From contig NZ_VIQT01000024.1 in assembly GCF_010206195.1 (NCBI RefSeq), forward strand, positions 1 through 64,000: a stretch of DNA of 64,000 nt, in the 5' to 3' direction. The stretch is from Anaerotruncus colihominis. Lineage in GTDB: Bacteria > Bacillota > Clostridia > Oscillospirales > Ruminococcaceae. Shown here one piece after another: positions 48,589 to 57,071 of the stretch (positions are counted from its first letter, which is position 1; every line of letters starts with the position of its first letter). The position numbers and the translations under genes were made by a program. The notes below the pieces were generated by a model. That model saw only the letters and a program-made list of their open reading frames with translations, did not search any database and had not been told where the DNA came from.

Positions 48589-49005
48589 TCAACCAGCCAA
48601 ACCCAGCGGTGGTGCAGAGGTGTTTGTGATTTCGTACCACTCGCCGTCATACTGAATATATGCTTTGTCAATATACACCCAATTGAAAGACAGTTCTCCA
48701 TCGTTGACGTTAAATCTATAAGATGTTCCGCCATTCCATACCTCGTTGGGTGCTTCACCTTTAGCGTATGTCCTATGTTCCAATGAAAGCTCAGGAAGCC
48801 AAACATTCAGTTCCTCAATTTCTTCCTGCGTCAACTCCCACGGTTGAAGTTCACTTCCGCCGTGAAAGCCGCTCACCTCAATACTCGTGATTTCTTCAGG
48901 AATTGCATCGTTTATCACTGATATATCGTTGGATTTAGAGCAACCAGTAAGAGCAGTACACAATAGGGTCGATAGCACAAGTACAATAAAGCCAAATCTT
49001 TTCAT
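48589..49005 (-). CDS. Predicted lipoprotein, unknown function (138 aa)
   Basis: A signal peptide with lipobox LTGC (Cys22) predicts lipid anchoring on the outer face of the membrane. The mature part is acidic, with a central PWELTQEEIEELNVWLPEL stretch and a C-terminal segment rich in Tyr/Trp. AGGAGG precedes ATG 49005. It lies just downstream of the three-paralogue operon but has its own leader. No domain was recognised. Confidence 0.8.
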   Translation of the reverse strand: MKRFGFIVLVLSTLLCTALTGCSKSNDISVINDAIPEEITSIEVSGFHGGSELQPWELTQEEIEELNVWLPELSLEHRTYAKGEAPNEVWNGGTSYRFNVNDGELSFNWVYIDKAYIQYDGEWYEITNTSAPPLGLAG

Positions 49006-49095
49006 TGCCGCGTCCTCCTAACAAATATCTTGGATTTGCCTACATTAGTATAGACGCAAAAATTCTCATGACGTTCCATTTACTTCAGATTATTT

Positions 49096-50100
49096 TTACA
49101 AAATTGCTCCGCCGCCCCAAACCTGTGACTGCGTGATCGCCAGAACGGTTTCGGTGGGAATACCGGCTATCTCGCTGCCAAAAATCTCCCGCAGATTTCC
49201 ATTGTTTAGCATGGCGGCAAGCTGGGACTTTGCCGCAGCGGACGCGGCCAGCTCGGAAGCCTGGATGTGCCGCTGAATTTGCTTTTCCACCGCCAGTTTC
49301 ATAAACTCGGCGTGGCGGGCCATACGCAAATCCCACCAGCTTTCTTCATCGTCAGAACCGCTCTTGGAGTAGGTGATCCTGCCGGGACTGCTGGAACAGG
49401 CATTACAGATATTGCCGTCCTCCCCGATGGCAACGGCCTGGGACATACCGGCTGTGCATCCGGGCATAATGGCCTCGTTCCGTGCTACGTCAAAAGCAAA
49501 CCATGTGTCGATCTTCGCAAAAATCTCCTGGGCGTAGGCCGGGTCTTGCTCCATGCGCTCCTGCACCTTGGGATGGATGACCACGGCTTTGCTCCCAGGC
49601 GGGACGTTGCCCAGGGCGTGAATCTCCTTGGGAGCGGTAAATCTGCCGTCTATGGAGCCGTAAAAGGGATTGGCCCCGGTGGGCTGCCAATTCTCCAGCG
49701 TTTCCTTTGCCTTGTCCCCATCCTGGTACAGCAGGTAGTGGGGATAGTCGTTTCGGGTGCGCCAATAACCGCTGCTGGCGTCAAAAACGTGGTAGTGGAT
49801 GTTGGGATATTTCGCTTTCAGCATGGTTTCCAGAGAGGGGGCCTCCACCGCCTCCGTTCCCCCGGCCTGCACCTGTCCGCCAGACCGAACCGCCAAATCC
49901 ATCATCAGGCTGGTGGGCATCGCCGCCATGTCTGCCAGACCGCCCAGGCCGGTGGTGAACGTGTCGGCCCTGCTTCTGCTGGCCTGCGCCGCCATATCCA
50001 TGAAGATGCTACCCTGCGTCCCGGTCTGCCTTGCTTCACGGGCCTTTGTAGGGGAGCTGTATGTTCGCGTCCCGTAACCCGGTTGAATCGTATTGCTCAT
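49096..50100 (-). CDS. Paralogue A of a two-component-linked family (334 aa)
   Basis: The N-terminus SNTIQPGYGTRTYS is shared with the protein at 50120, and the C-terminus ILAITQ-type ...QVWGGGAIL is shared with the protein at 50916. All three proteins carry a core reading VVI.P...E.M..DP..A.....ID..F. This copy has a Cys pair (NICNACSSSPG) near residue 235. No signal peptide or membrane helix is seen. It is the last gene of the LytTR/GHKL operon. Function unknown. Confidence 0.75.
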   Translation of the reverse strand: MSNTIQPGYGTRTYSSPTKAREARQTGTQGSIFMDMAAQASRSRADTFTTGLGGLADMAAMPTSLMMDLAVRSGGQVQAGGTEAVEAPSLETMLKAKYPNIHYHVFDASSGYWRTRNDYPHYLLYQDGDKAKETLENWQPTGANPFYGSIDGRFTAPKEIHALGNVPPGSKAVVIHPKVQERMEQDPAYAQEIFAKIDTWFAFDVARNEAIMPGCTAGMSQAVAIGEDGNICNACSSSPGRITYSKSGSDDEESWWDLRMARHAEFMKLAVEKQIQRHIQASELAASAAAKSQLAAMLNNGNLREIFGSEIAGIPTETVLAITQSQVWGGGAIL

Positions 50101-50119
50101 TGTATCACCCTTCCCGACA

Positions 50120-50893
50120 TTACATATTGAGGAAAAACATATTTGCTCCTGCTGATAAAGAAATCTCCGGCGTAACAGCGGGGGCAGATACCATCCGCAT
50201 TTTCAGCAGATCACCGATATTGGAAAAAGTCTTTTCCAGCGTCGCCGTTTCTGCGGTGTGCTCCCACATGGCTCTGCGCTGTGCTGCCGCCGCCGCAGCC
50301 TGCTCCTGATACTGCTTTTGCTGTTCTGCCTTTTTCTTTGCCTTTTCCGCGTTGATTCTGTTTACCTCGGCTACACGCTCCGGGGAATCGCCACAGCCAC
50401 CAATATATGTCACACTTCCATCCTCATGGATCACTACCCCACAAGGCTCGTAGTTAAGGCCCTGGGCGGCAAACTGTGCTTTCAGCTTAGGCGTAGCATT
50501 GAAAAAGTCATCAATCTTTTTCTCGTAATAGGCAGCCTTTTCCGGGTCGTTCGCCATATCTTCTAAAATGTTGGGTGCAATCACAACGCTGCTGCCATTC
50601 ATACGACTGCCTGCTTTTTGAAGGCTGGCTTGGTCTTTCCCAATGCTCTGAACCGTAACCTGTCCATATTTGTTTTCCAGGTGCTTTTTATAGGCATCCA
50701 CGCTTGATGTGTCAGTTTTGTTGGTGACTTCCGGCCTGCTGCTGATTTCCAGCACATCCGTTGTATTTCTGCTGGCCCGCGCCGCCAGATCAAGGAAACT
50801 GCTGCCCTGTGTCCCGGTCTGCTTTGTCTTACGGGCCGTTGTAGGGGCGCTATATGTAGTTGTCCCGTAACTCGGCTGAATAGTATTGCTCAA
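50120..50893 (-). CDS. Paralogue B, DUF6033-like (257 aa)
   Basis: TTG 50893 is taken as the start because it gives the same N-terminus (SNTIQPSYGTTTYSAPT) as its neighbour and lies behind AAGGCGGTGAG. The core (YGQVTVQSIGKDQASLQK, VVIAPNILEDMANDPEKAAYYEKKID, CGVVIHEDGSVTYIGGCGDSPERV) resembles my recollection of the DUF6033 family of Clostridia. The C-terminal third is an Ala/Glu/Lys-rich coiled coil. Function unknown. Confidence 0.72.
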   Translation of the reverse strand: MSNTIQPSYGTTTYSAPTTARKTKQTGTQGSSFLDLAARASRNTTDVLEISSRPEVTNKTDTSSVDAYKKHLENKYGQVTVQSIGKDQASLQKAGSRMNGSSVVIAPNILEDMANDPEKAAYYEKKIDDFFNATPKLKAQFAAQGLNYEPCGVVIHEDGSVTYIGGCGDSPERVAEVNRINAEKAKKKAEQQKQYQEQAAAAAAQRRAMWEHTAETATLEKTFSNIGDLLKMRMVSAPAVTPEISLSAGANMFFLNM

Positions 50894-50915
50894 AATTCTC
50901 ACCGCCTTTTCCACT

Positions 50916-51764
50916 TTATAAAATTGCTCCACTGTTCCAGACTTGGGCCTGGGTGATTGCAAGAATAGCCTGCGTTGGAACCGTAGCCAATCTCGGTGCT
51001 GAAAGCTCTCTATGCCCGGAAATAGAAACAATTTTGTGTTGCAACGCTATGGCCGCGGCTTCTTGTTCTTGTAATCTGCGTTTCAAGGCACTTTCCTCTG
51101 CCAAGCGTGCGTTTTCCTCTCGCCGCTTCTGCTTGGCCTTTTGCTCAGCCTCAAACTGCCTCTGTTCTTCCTCCGTTGGCCCTGTCAAACCTCCGCCGCT
51201 CGTCAGCCGCCAACGGGCAACTTCTCCGTTTTCATCCAGAACAATCAACGCGGAGTTTTCTCTCCCAGGCAAGGGATAGCCGTTCCACGCAAAAAGGTAA
51301 TCAATATTCGCCATAACCTTATTTGCCAAGGAAGGATCATTCTTCATTTTTTCCTCTAACTCAGGAGGTACAACGATTGAGGTCTGGCCGAGGATTGAAT
51401 TAAATCTTGCCTGTACCTGTGAACTGTCCATAGCCGGTTCCGCCCCGGCGGGTGTCCAATTCAATACAGATTCGTCTACCTCATCGGCAAAAAATTTCTC
51501 AAACGGGAAATCATTTCTTTCCCATAGAGATTGAGGAATATTTGATGCGTCCATCACATGATAGTACGCTCCTGGAAACTTTGCTTGACACATTTCCTTA
51601 AAGCTCACCCCGGTTACGTTTTGCGCTGTCGTAGCACTTGACGCCGCCGTTGCAGATGCCAAATTCATAAAGCTGATACCGCTATTCTTTGCACTCGCTC
51701 CCCCTAAACGGTAAAGGCTTGTCAAAGCGTTTGCTCCTAATATGTTTGATAAACCATAGTCCAT
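50916..51764 (-). CDS. Paralogue C of a two-component-linked family (282 aa)
   Basis: It starts MDYGLSNILGANALTSLYRLGG and shares KNSGISFMNLA-type N-terminal, YYHVMDAS, IVVPPELEEKMKNDPSLANKVMANID and ILAITQAQVWNSGAIL blocks with the two genes downstream. A long charged helix (residues ~195-245) is probably a coiled coil. It begins 1 nt after the histidine kinase stop, which strongly suggests cotranscription. No signal peptide. Confidence 0.75.
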   Translation of the reverse strand: MDYGLSNILGANALTSLYRLGGASAKNSGISFMNLASATAASSATTAQNVTGVSFKEMCQAKFPGAYYHVMDASNIPQSLWERNDFPFEKFFADEVDESVLNWTPAGAEPAMDSSQVQARFNSILGQTSIVVPPELEEKMKNDPSLANKVMANIDYLFAWNGYPLPGRENSALIVLDENGEVARWRLTSGGGLTGPTEEEQRQFEAEQKAKQKRREENARLAEESALKRRLQEQEAAAIALQHKIVSISGHRELSAPRLATVPTQAILAITQAQVWNSGAIL

Positions 51765-51765
51765 T

Positions 51766-53145
51766 TTAGTTACCCCTTTCCTGCAATAAAACCGTTGCGG
51801 AAAATTCTCGCTGATCTGTTCTTAATTCCAATTCTCCCATATACTTCTCTGCCTCCCGGCGCACGTTGGACAGGCCGATTCCGTGCATGGGAGCGTCCTC
51901 TTGTTTCGTTGTGACAGGCAAACCGTCCTGCCCGAATATCACCTCACCCACGAAAGAGTTTTTGACCTCGATCAGAAAGAAACGTCCTTTTCTCTTTCCA
52001 GTCAGCACGATAAACCGCTCACCCTCGCTGACCTTCTCGCAAGCCTCCAGCGCGTTTTGCAGAAGGTTTTGCAGGATGATACCCACGTCAAAGGCATCGT
52101 AGGCCCCCGGCTCCGGGTAATGGAAATCCACCTGGAAACGGATGCCCAGGTCAAGGCTCCGCCGCCGTGTATCGTTGACGATCACATCCGTGACCGGGTT
52201 TCCCGTCAGGAGCGTCAGCTCAAAGCCGCTCATGCTCTCGTCCAGCTTGGCGATATAGTCTTCCAGACTGGCGTACTCGCCGCGACCGGCCAGCCCCTTG
52301 ATGTTGGTCAAATGGCCCCGCATTTCATGTTTCAGTTGGCGGATGCGGGTATAGAATTGCTCCGCCTCATGGATACGCGCCCGGATCGCCTGTGTCTGCT
52401 GTTGCTCCATAAAATAGGTGGCCTGTTCCTCCCGCAGCGCCGCCATGCCCTGCTGAAAGGCGATGGTCAGATAGGCCCCAGCGTAGAACAGCAGAGCCAG
52501 CACCGGGATCACCGCCAAAAACGCCGGGTGACGTTCATAGAGTTGGAGCAGAACGCCGTCCTCGAACTCGATCAGCAGCCGGGAGATCACTTGCCCGAAC
52601 AGAATCCCCGCCGTTGGCACCAAACTGAGATAGCACAGCTCCCGCCGATGGAGCGTCATTCGTTGTTTCCGCATTTGACGCTGGAGGGCATAGAGCATGA
52701 CCGCCAGCAGAGCGGCGTGGGACACCAGGAACAGCATTACCAAGAAAGCGGCCCGGAGAAAGACGGCATCCGGCGGTTCCAGTTGGAAGGGCAGCGACCG
52801 CTCCACAATGAAGTATAGGCTTTGCACCATCAGGCCGCTGGAAATTCTGGCGTTGAAGTAGAGCAGCGTCAAGAGGAATACAAAGGATTTTTCCAGGCCA
52901 ATCCATTTTGATGCCGCCAATAGCATCACAGCCAAAATCAGCCCGAAGGAACCTTGCGGGAGTGCGGCCCGGTTACAGACGATCTCAAAGAGGATGTAGA
53001 TGGAAAATACAATGAGCAACTTTCGTCGCTTCCGACCCTGGGATGGGATAAAGGGCTTGAAAAAGGCGGTGAGCAGTACGGCGTAGGTCAGTTCTGCCCC
53101 AGCGGAAAAAGCACTGTTGAAAATGCGGAACCCTGTTTCACTCAT
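51766..53145 (-). CDS. GHKL (AgrC-like) sensor histidine kinase
   Basis: This 459-residue protein has six or seven hydrophobic N-terminal helices (residues ~10-215), a dimerisation helix with phospho-acceptor His273 in RQLKHEMRGHL, and a GHKL ATPase domain with N-box LLQNALEAC and a HGIGLSNVRREAEKY G-box. This is the AgrC/FsrC-type architecture that usually senses peptides. Its ATG overlaps the response regulator stop (ATGA). No agrB/agrD-like gene is present nearby. Confidence 0.9.
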   Translation of the reverse strand: MSETGFRIFNSAFSAGAELTYAVLLTAFFKPFIPSQGRKRRKLLIVFSIYILFEIVCNRAALPQGSFGLILAVMLLAASKWIGLEKSFVFLLTLLYFNARISSGLMVQSLYFIVERSLPFQLEPPDAVFLRAAFLVMLFLVSHAALLAVMLYALQRQMRKQRMTLHRRELCYLSLVPTAGILFGQVISRLLIEFEDGVLLQLYERHPAFLAVIPVLALLFYAGAYLTIAFQQGMAALREEQATYFMEQQQTQAIRARIHEAEQFYTRIRQLKHEMRGHLTNIKGLAGRGEYASLEDYIAKLDESMSGFELTLLTGNPVTDVIVNDTRRRSLDLGIRFQVDFHYPEPGAYDAFDVGIILQNLLQNALEACEKVSEGERFIVLTGKRKGRFFLIEVKNSFVGEVIFGQDGLPVTTKQEDAPMHGIGLSNVRREAEKYMGELELRTDQREFSATVLLQERGN

Positions 53146-53867
53146 AGGCCAGCTCCCCTTTTCAAGAAGCGGAGATACGCCTTTACAAAGTCCTGGTACT
53201 TATACTTTGAGAGTAAGAGCCTTTCCCCGTTTGTCAGTGTTACTTCCGATTTGCTGTACCCGTCCACATAGGAGAGATTGACCAGATACCCCTTGTGGAT
53301 GCGGAAAAACTGGTCTTGCAGTTCCACTTCCAAATCTCCGATTTTTGCATAGCAGGCAAATTCGCCATCCTTCAAATGCAGCTCAACCTTGTGATTGCTG
53401 CTTTCGATGTAGCAGATGCTGTCCAGCGGTATGGTTTTGCTGGCGTTGGCGGATTGGAGCGTCAGCACAGGCCCCGGCTTTTCCCTGGCAGTTCCAATCT
53501 GTGCAACCGCACGGGTAAAAACTTGGGCAAACTTTTCCTCGTCCACTGGCTTCAGCAGATATTGGAACGCCCCTACATCAAAGGCATCGAACACATACCG
53601 CTCATAGCCGGTCACGAAGATAATGACCGGCTGCGTCCCGGTTGCCCGTTCCCGGATCGTCCGGGCCAGGGCCATACCATCCAGGCGGTCGCCAGAGGGA
53701 GCCAGCTCTATGTCCAAAAAGAGAAGGTCAATTTCCCGGGTGTCCGCAAGGCAGTCACTGGCAGAAGCGTACTCCACAATCTCACAGGGGCAGGACTGCG
53801 CTCTAATCAATGACGAGAGATAGGCGCGAGTATTGGCTTCATCATCACAAATTGCAATTCTTATCAT
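53142..53867 (-). CDS. LytTR-family response regulator
   Basis: This 241-residue protein has a receiver domain with acidic pair ICDDE (residues 6-10), phospho-acceptor Asp52 in LLFLDIELAP and a conserved Lys (LLKPVDEEKF). A C-terminal LytTR DNA-binding domain follows (about 140-241, ICYIESSNHKVELHL and FFRIHKGYLVNLSYVDG). It is the first gene of the five-gene minus-strand operon. AGAGGG precedes ATG 53867. Confidence 0.92.
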   Translation of the reverse strand: MIRIAICDDEANTRAYLSSLIRAQSCPCEIVEYASASDCLADTREIDLLFLDIELAPSGDRLDGMALARTIRERATGTQPVIIFVTGYERYVFDAFDVGAFQYLLKPVDEEKFAQVFTRAVAQIGTAREKPGPVLTLQSANASKTIPLDSICYIESSNHKVELHLKDGEFACYAKIGDLEVELQDQFFRIHKGYLVNLSYVDGYSKSEVTLTNGERLLLSKYKYQDFVKAYLRFLKRGAGL

Positions 53868-53973
53868 GTTGGTATCCCTCTATGTATTTCGTTCAAATGG
53901 GCGTTGAGGTAAAGCCGATTGACGTGAATGGACGGTTCGAGAGCGTAACTGGACAACACAGGCTGTCCCTGAC

Positions 53974-53983
53974 AGTATATCAT
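53974..53983 (-). promoter_or_regulatory. Extended -10 promoter of the LytTR operon
   Basis: On the minus strand TATACT (53974-53979) is preceded by TG one base upstream (TGATATACT), an extended -10 without a recognisable -35. It lies about 107 nt before the response regulator start and just downstream of the short transcript's terminator. The 53868-54162 interval holds no gene, only these signals. Confidence 0.5.
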
Positions 53984-53984
53984 A

Positions 53985-54032
53985 AAAGGAAAAACAGGGA
54001 GCCGCCTTTGCAGGCAACTCCCCTGATTTGTT
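53985..54032 (-). ncRNA. Candidate ~48-nt RNA ending in an intrinsic terminator
   Basis: On the minus strand the promoter at 54039-54067 is followed within about 10 nt by CAGGGGAGTTGCC...GGCGGCTCCCTG (53995-54025) and a TTTTT tract. The predicted product is a very short RNA made mainly of one hairpin, with no start codon. It may be a small RNA or an attenuator for the LytTR operon. Confidence 0.5.
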
Positions 54033-54038
54033 ATTCAA

Positions 54039-54067
54039 ATTATAGCATAGGCCCAGGCTTAATTCAA
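54039..54067 (-). promoter_or_regulatory. Promoter of the short RNA
   Basis: On the minus strand TTGAAT (54062-54067), a 17-nt spacer and TATAAT (54039-54044), with TATGC before the -10. Confidence 0.72.
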
Positions 54068-54162
54068 TTTCTGGAAAGAACCTTTTAATTGAATCTTCCA
54101 TTTTTCTGTTTTGTATGTTATAATAAAATTTCAAGTTACAAAAACATACGGAGTGGATATAA

Positions 54163-54720
54163 ATGGAGCAGATCAATTTGAAAATTGGCGAGAAGCTGAA
54201 AAGTATCCGCATGGCTCGTACTCTTTCCTTGGACGATACTGCTGCACTGACGGGCGTGAGCAAGCCTATGCTGGGCCAGATTGAGCGCGGACAGTCTATT
54301 CCCACGGTGACTACGCTCTGGAAAATTGCCACGGGGCTGAAAACACCGTTGTCCTTTTTCCTGGAAGGGCCACAGTCCGAATACGCCATCGTCAGCCCAG
54401 ATCAGGCCAACGTGATTTTAGGGGACGGCGGGAAAATGCGGGCTTATCCTCTATTCACCTATGACCCGGTGCGGAGCGTGGAAACCTTCTACATTGAATT
54501 TGACCCGGACTGCCGCCATTCCTCGGACAAGCATAATGACGGCGTAGAGGAACACATCTTTGTTTTGCGCGGGACGCTACGGCTTGTCCTGGGAGCTAAA
54601 ACGGTGGATGTTCGTGAGAAGCAGGCCGTCCGTTTCCGGGCCGATATGCCCCACGCCTATCAGAACTTGTCAGGGAGCGAGTGTGCGGTCTATAACACCA
54701 TCTTCTATCCAGGTAACTAA
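54163..54720 (+). CDS. XRE-cupin transcriptional regulator
   Basis: This 185-residue protein has an N-terminal HTH (LKSIRMARTLSLDDTAALTGVSKPMLGQIERGQSIPTV, split around the GVSKPMLGQIE recognition helix) and a C-terminal cupin barrel (HNDGVEEHIFVLRGTLRLVL, VRFRADMPHAYQN). Such regulators sense small molecules, often for transport or detoxification genes. A TATAAT at 54117-54122 precedes it with a weak -35. It is followed after 15 nt by the MBL-fold gene. Confidence 0.92.
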   Translation: MEQINLKIGEKLKSIRMARTLSLDDTAALTGVSKPMLGQIERGQSIPTVTTLWKIATGLKTPLSFFLEGPQSEYAIVSPDQANVILGDGGKMRAYPLFTYDPVRSVETFYIEFDPDCRHSSDKHNDGVEEHIFVLRGTLRLVLGAKTVDVREKQAVRFRADMPHAYQNLSGSECAVYNTIFYPGN

Positions 54721-54735
54721 GGGAGGGTTATCATC

Positions 54736-55614
54736 ATGTATGAATTGATCCAGGTTGCAGAGCGGAGCTATTACATCCAAAGTCCAGCCAAGATCGGGCT
54801 GGTGAAGCTGAACGAGCAGGACGTTTGCCTGATCGACAGCGGCAACGACAAGGACGCGGGGCGTAAAGTCCGACAGATCTTGGAAGCCAACGGCTGGCGG
54901 CTCACCGCGATCTATAACACCCATTCCAATGCCGACCACATCGGCGGCAACAAGTATTTGCAGGGTCAGACTGGGTGCAAAATATACGCTCCGGGGATTG
55001 ACTGCGCTTTTACCCGCCACCCTGTCCTGGAGCCGTCCTTTTTATACGGCGGCTATCCGTGTAAGGAACTACGGCACAAATTCCTCATGGCCCAGGAGAG
55101 CGACGCCCAGGAATTGACAAAGGAATGTCTGCCGGAGGGCTTTGAGATCATCCCTCTGCCGGGACACTTTTTTGATATGGTGGGCTTTCGGACGCTTGAC
55201 GATGTGGTCTATCTGGCGGATTGCCTGTCCAGCCGGGAAACACTGGACAAGTATCAAATCGGCTTTATCTATGATGTTGCCGCCTATCTGAACACGCTGG
55301 AAATGGTGAAATCCCTGCAAGCGAATATGTTCGTCCCGGCCCACGCCGCTGCGTCCGAAAATATAGCTAACCTCGCACAGTACAACATCGACAAGGTACT
55401 GGAAATCGGGGACAAGATCATCGGCATCTGCAAGGAACCGCTTTGCTTTGAGGCCATCCTGCAACGGCTGTTTACCTACTACGGGCTGACAATGAACTTT
55501 GAGCAATATGTCCTGGTGGGCAGCACAGTCCGCTCCTATCTGGCGTGGCTGAAAGGCACCGGCAGGGTGAACGGTCTGTTTGAAAACAATATGCTGCTCT
55601 GGCAGCGAACATAA
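54736..55614 (+). CDS. Metallo-beta-lactamase-fold hydrolase
   Basis: This 292-residue protein carries THSNADHIGGN (residues 56-66), the HxHxDH-type metal motif with Ser replacing the usual second-position residue pattern, a later PLPGHFFDMVG loop and VYLADCLSS (Asp ligand). The C-terminal 70 residues are helical. GGAGGG precedes ATG 54736. It forms an operon with the XRE-cupin regulator. Substrate unknown. Confidence 0.87.
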   Translation: MYELIQVAERSYYIQSPAKIGLVKLNEQDVCLIDSGNDKDAGRKVRQILEANGWRLTAIYNTHSNADHIGGNKYLQGQTGCKIYAPGIDCAFTRHPVLEPSFLYGGYPCKELRHKFLMAQESDAQELTKECLPEGFEIIPLPGHFFDMVGFRTLDDVVYLADCLSSRETLDKYQIGFIYDVAAYLNTLEMVKSLQANMFVPAHAAASENIANLAQYNIDKVLEIGDKIIGICKEPLCFEAILQRLFTYYGLTMNFEQYVLVGSTVRSYLAWLKGTGRVNGLFENNMLLWQRT

Positions 55615-55627
55615 GGAGATATACAAA

Positions 55628-56122
55628 ATGATACATCCATTAGTTGAAAGTGATTTCGATGCTGCAATTCAGATTGTCAACCGAAACTGGAAAAACATTT
55701 ATGTTGGATATGTCAACCAAGGCTTACTTAATGATGCTGGGTGCCAGGAGCGCAGCCAGCAGTTGAGAGAGGATTTCATCAATCATCGGTTATCTGAATA
55801 TGTTTGGGAGGAATCTGGTCAAATCTTGGGGCTGTTGTCAATGGGGACAACTGCTGATACAGATAAGGCCAGTGCTTTTGAAATCTGGCGCATATATATT
55901 TCGGCTGAAGCACAGGGGAAAGGAATTGGTGGACAGCTGCTTACATTTGCTGAACAAACCGCAAGGGCAAATGGATATGCGGAAATTATTATATGGGCAT
56001 TTAGTAAAAACACAAGAGCAATCAAATTTTATCAGAAATATGGGTATCAGATCGACAAAGAGGAATATCTGGATGCCCCATATTTAACTTGTGGGACAAG
56101 ACTATCAAAGAACATATCATAA
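55628..56122 (+). CDS. GNAT-family N-acetyltransferase
   Basis: This 164-residue protein has the acetyl-CoA binding motif EAQGKGIGGQLLTFAEQTA and a C-terminal NTRAIKFYQKYGYQ block, standard for GNAT enzymes. AAGGAG precedes ATG 55628. The gene is more AT-rich than its neighbours, suggesting a different origin. Substrate cannot be inferred. Confidence 0.92.
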   Translation: MIHPLVESDFDAAIQIVNRNWKNIYVGYVNQGLLNDAGCQERSQQLREDFINHRLSEYVWEESGQILGLLSMGTTADTDKASAFEIWRIYISAEAQGKGIGGQLLTFAEQTARANGYAEIIIWAFSKNTRAIKFYQKYGYQIDKEEYLDAPYLTCGTRLSKNIS

Positions 56123-56147
56123 ATGTTACTTAGGCGAGGAGGATATT

Positions 56148-56627
56148 ATGGCTATTGAAAAGGTAAGAGCACATTTCGCTCAATTTGGTATTGCAGACCG
56201 GGTACGGGAATTTGAAGTGTCCAGCGCCACCGTGGAACTGGCGGCACAGGCCCTTAACTGTGAACCCTGCCGGATCGCAAAGACGCTCTCGTTTATGGTG
56301 GACGGTCACGCTGTCCTGATCGTTGCCGCTGGTGACGCCAAAATCGACAATCCCAAGTATAAGGCCCAATTCAGCACAAAGGCGAAAATGCTCACGCCTG
56401 ATGAAGCCGAAACACTGATCGGTCATGCGGTGGGCGGCGTATGCCCGTTCGCGGTCAATGAGGGCGTGACAGTCTATCTCGACAATTCCTTAAAACGGTT
56501 TGAAACAGTTTTCCCCGCCTGCGGCAGTAGCAACAGCGCCATTGAGCTGACGATTGCAGAATTAGAAAAATACTCCGGCTTTACCTCCTGGGTGGACGTA
56601 TGCAAAGGGTGGGACGCATCAGTATGA
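56148..56627 (+). CDS. YbaK/EbsC-family aminoacyl-tRNA deacylase-like protein
   Basis: This 159-residue protein has the family's RIAKTLSFMVDG strand with the conserved Lys, ILIVAAGDAKID-like core and GHAVGGVCPFAV loop. YbaK/ProX proteins remove wrong amino acids from tRNA. AGGAGG precedes ATG 56148. It overlaps the HxlR gene downstream by 4 nt. Confidence 0.9.
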   Translation: MAIEKVRAHFAQFGIADRVREFEVSSATVELAAQALNCEPCRIAKTLSFMVDGHAVLIVAAGDAKIDNPKYKAQFSTKAKMLTPDEAETLIGHAVGGVCPFAVNEGVTVYLDNSLKRFETVFPACGSSNSAIELTIAELEKYSGFTSWVDVCKGWDASV

Positions 56628-56989
56628 AAATGCGAACAGAGTACACCTGCCCTTTAGAGCTTGTCCACGACATGATAAAAGGCAAGTGGAAACCTATCAT
56701 ACTATGGAGGCTCCGTTTAGGCGCTACATCCTTAGCAAAGCTGGAAAAGGATATAGACGGCATCACTCAAAAAATGCTGTTAGAGCAGTTGAAAGAACTG
56801 ATTGATTATGGGTTTGTTCAAAAGAAGTCATTTGAAGGGTATCCGCTTCATGTGGAATACTCCTTGACCTCCGATATGGGCGAACAGATATTAGAAGCGT
56901 TGCGAATCATGCAGCACATCGGCATTGATTATCTGAAAGCCAATGGAATGGAGCATATCTTGGAGGAAAAAGGTGTAGTCCCCGATTAG
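56624..56989 (+). CDS. HxlR-family transcriptional regulator
   Basis: This 121-residue winged-helix protein carries the HxlR start TEYTCPLELVHDMIKGKWKPIILWRL, then QKMLLEQLKELIDYGFVQKK and an EYSLTSDMGEQI wing. ATG 56624 overlaps the YbaK stop. The conserved Cys in TCPLE can sense electrophiles in this family. The PEBP gene downstream with its own strong promoter is a likely target. Confidence 0.9.
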   Translation: MKMRTEYTCPLELVHDMIKGKWKPIILWRLRLGATSLAKLEKDIDGITQKMLLEQLKELIDYGFVQKKSFEGYPLHVEYSLTSDMGEQILEALRIMQHIGIDYLKANGMEHILEEKGVVPD

Positions 56990-57010
56990 CACCCACAAAA
57001 AAGTGGGTAA

Positions 57011-57039
57011 TTTACATTTTACCAAGTGCCTCCTATACT
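57011..57039 (+). promoter_or_regulatory. Promoter of the PEBP gene
   Basis: TTTACA (57011-57016), a 17-nt spacer and TATACT (57034-57039), 33 nt before ATG 57072. Confidence 0.78.
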
Positions 57040-57071
57040 GTGTGCAGAACATCAGATTTGGAGGTATCACA

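Noticed and set aside
51766-53867. A full agr quorum-sensing locus
   Set aside because: Only AgrC/AgrA-like proteins are present; I found no AgrB-like membrane protease or AgrD-like peptide ORF on either strand nearby.
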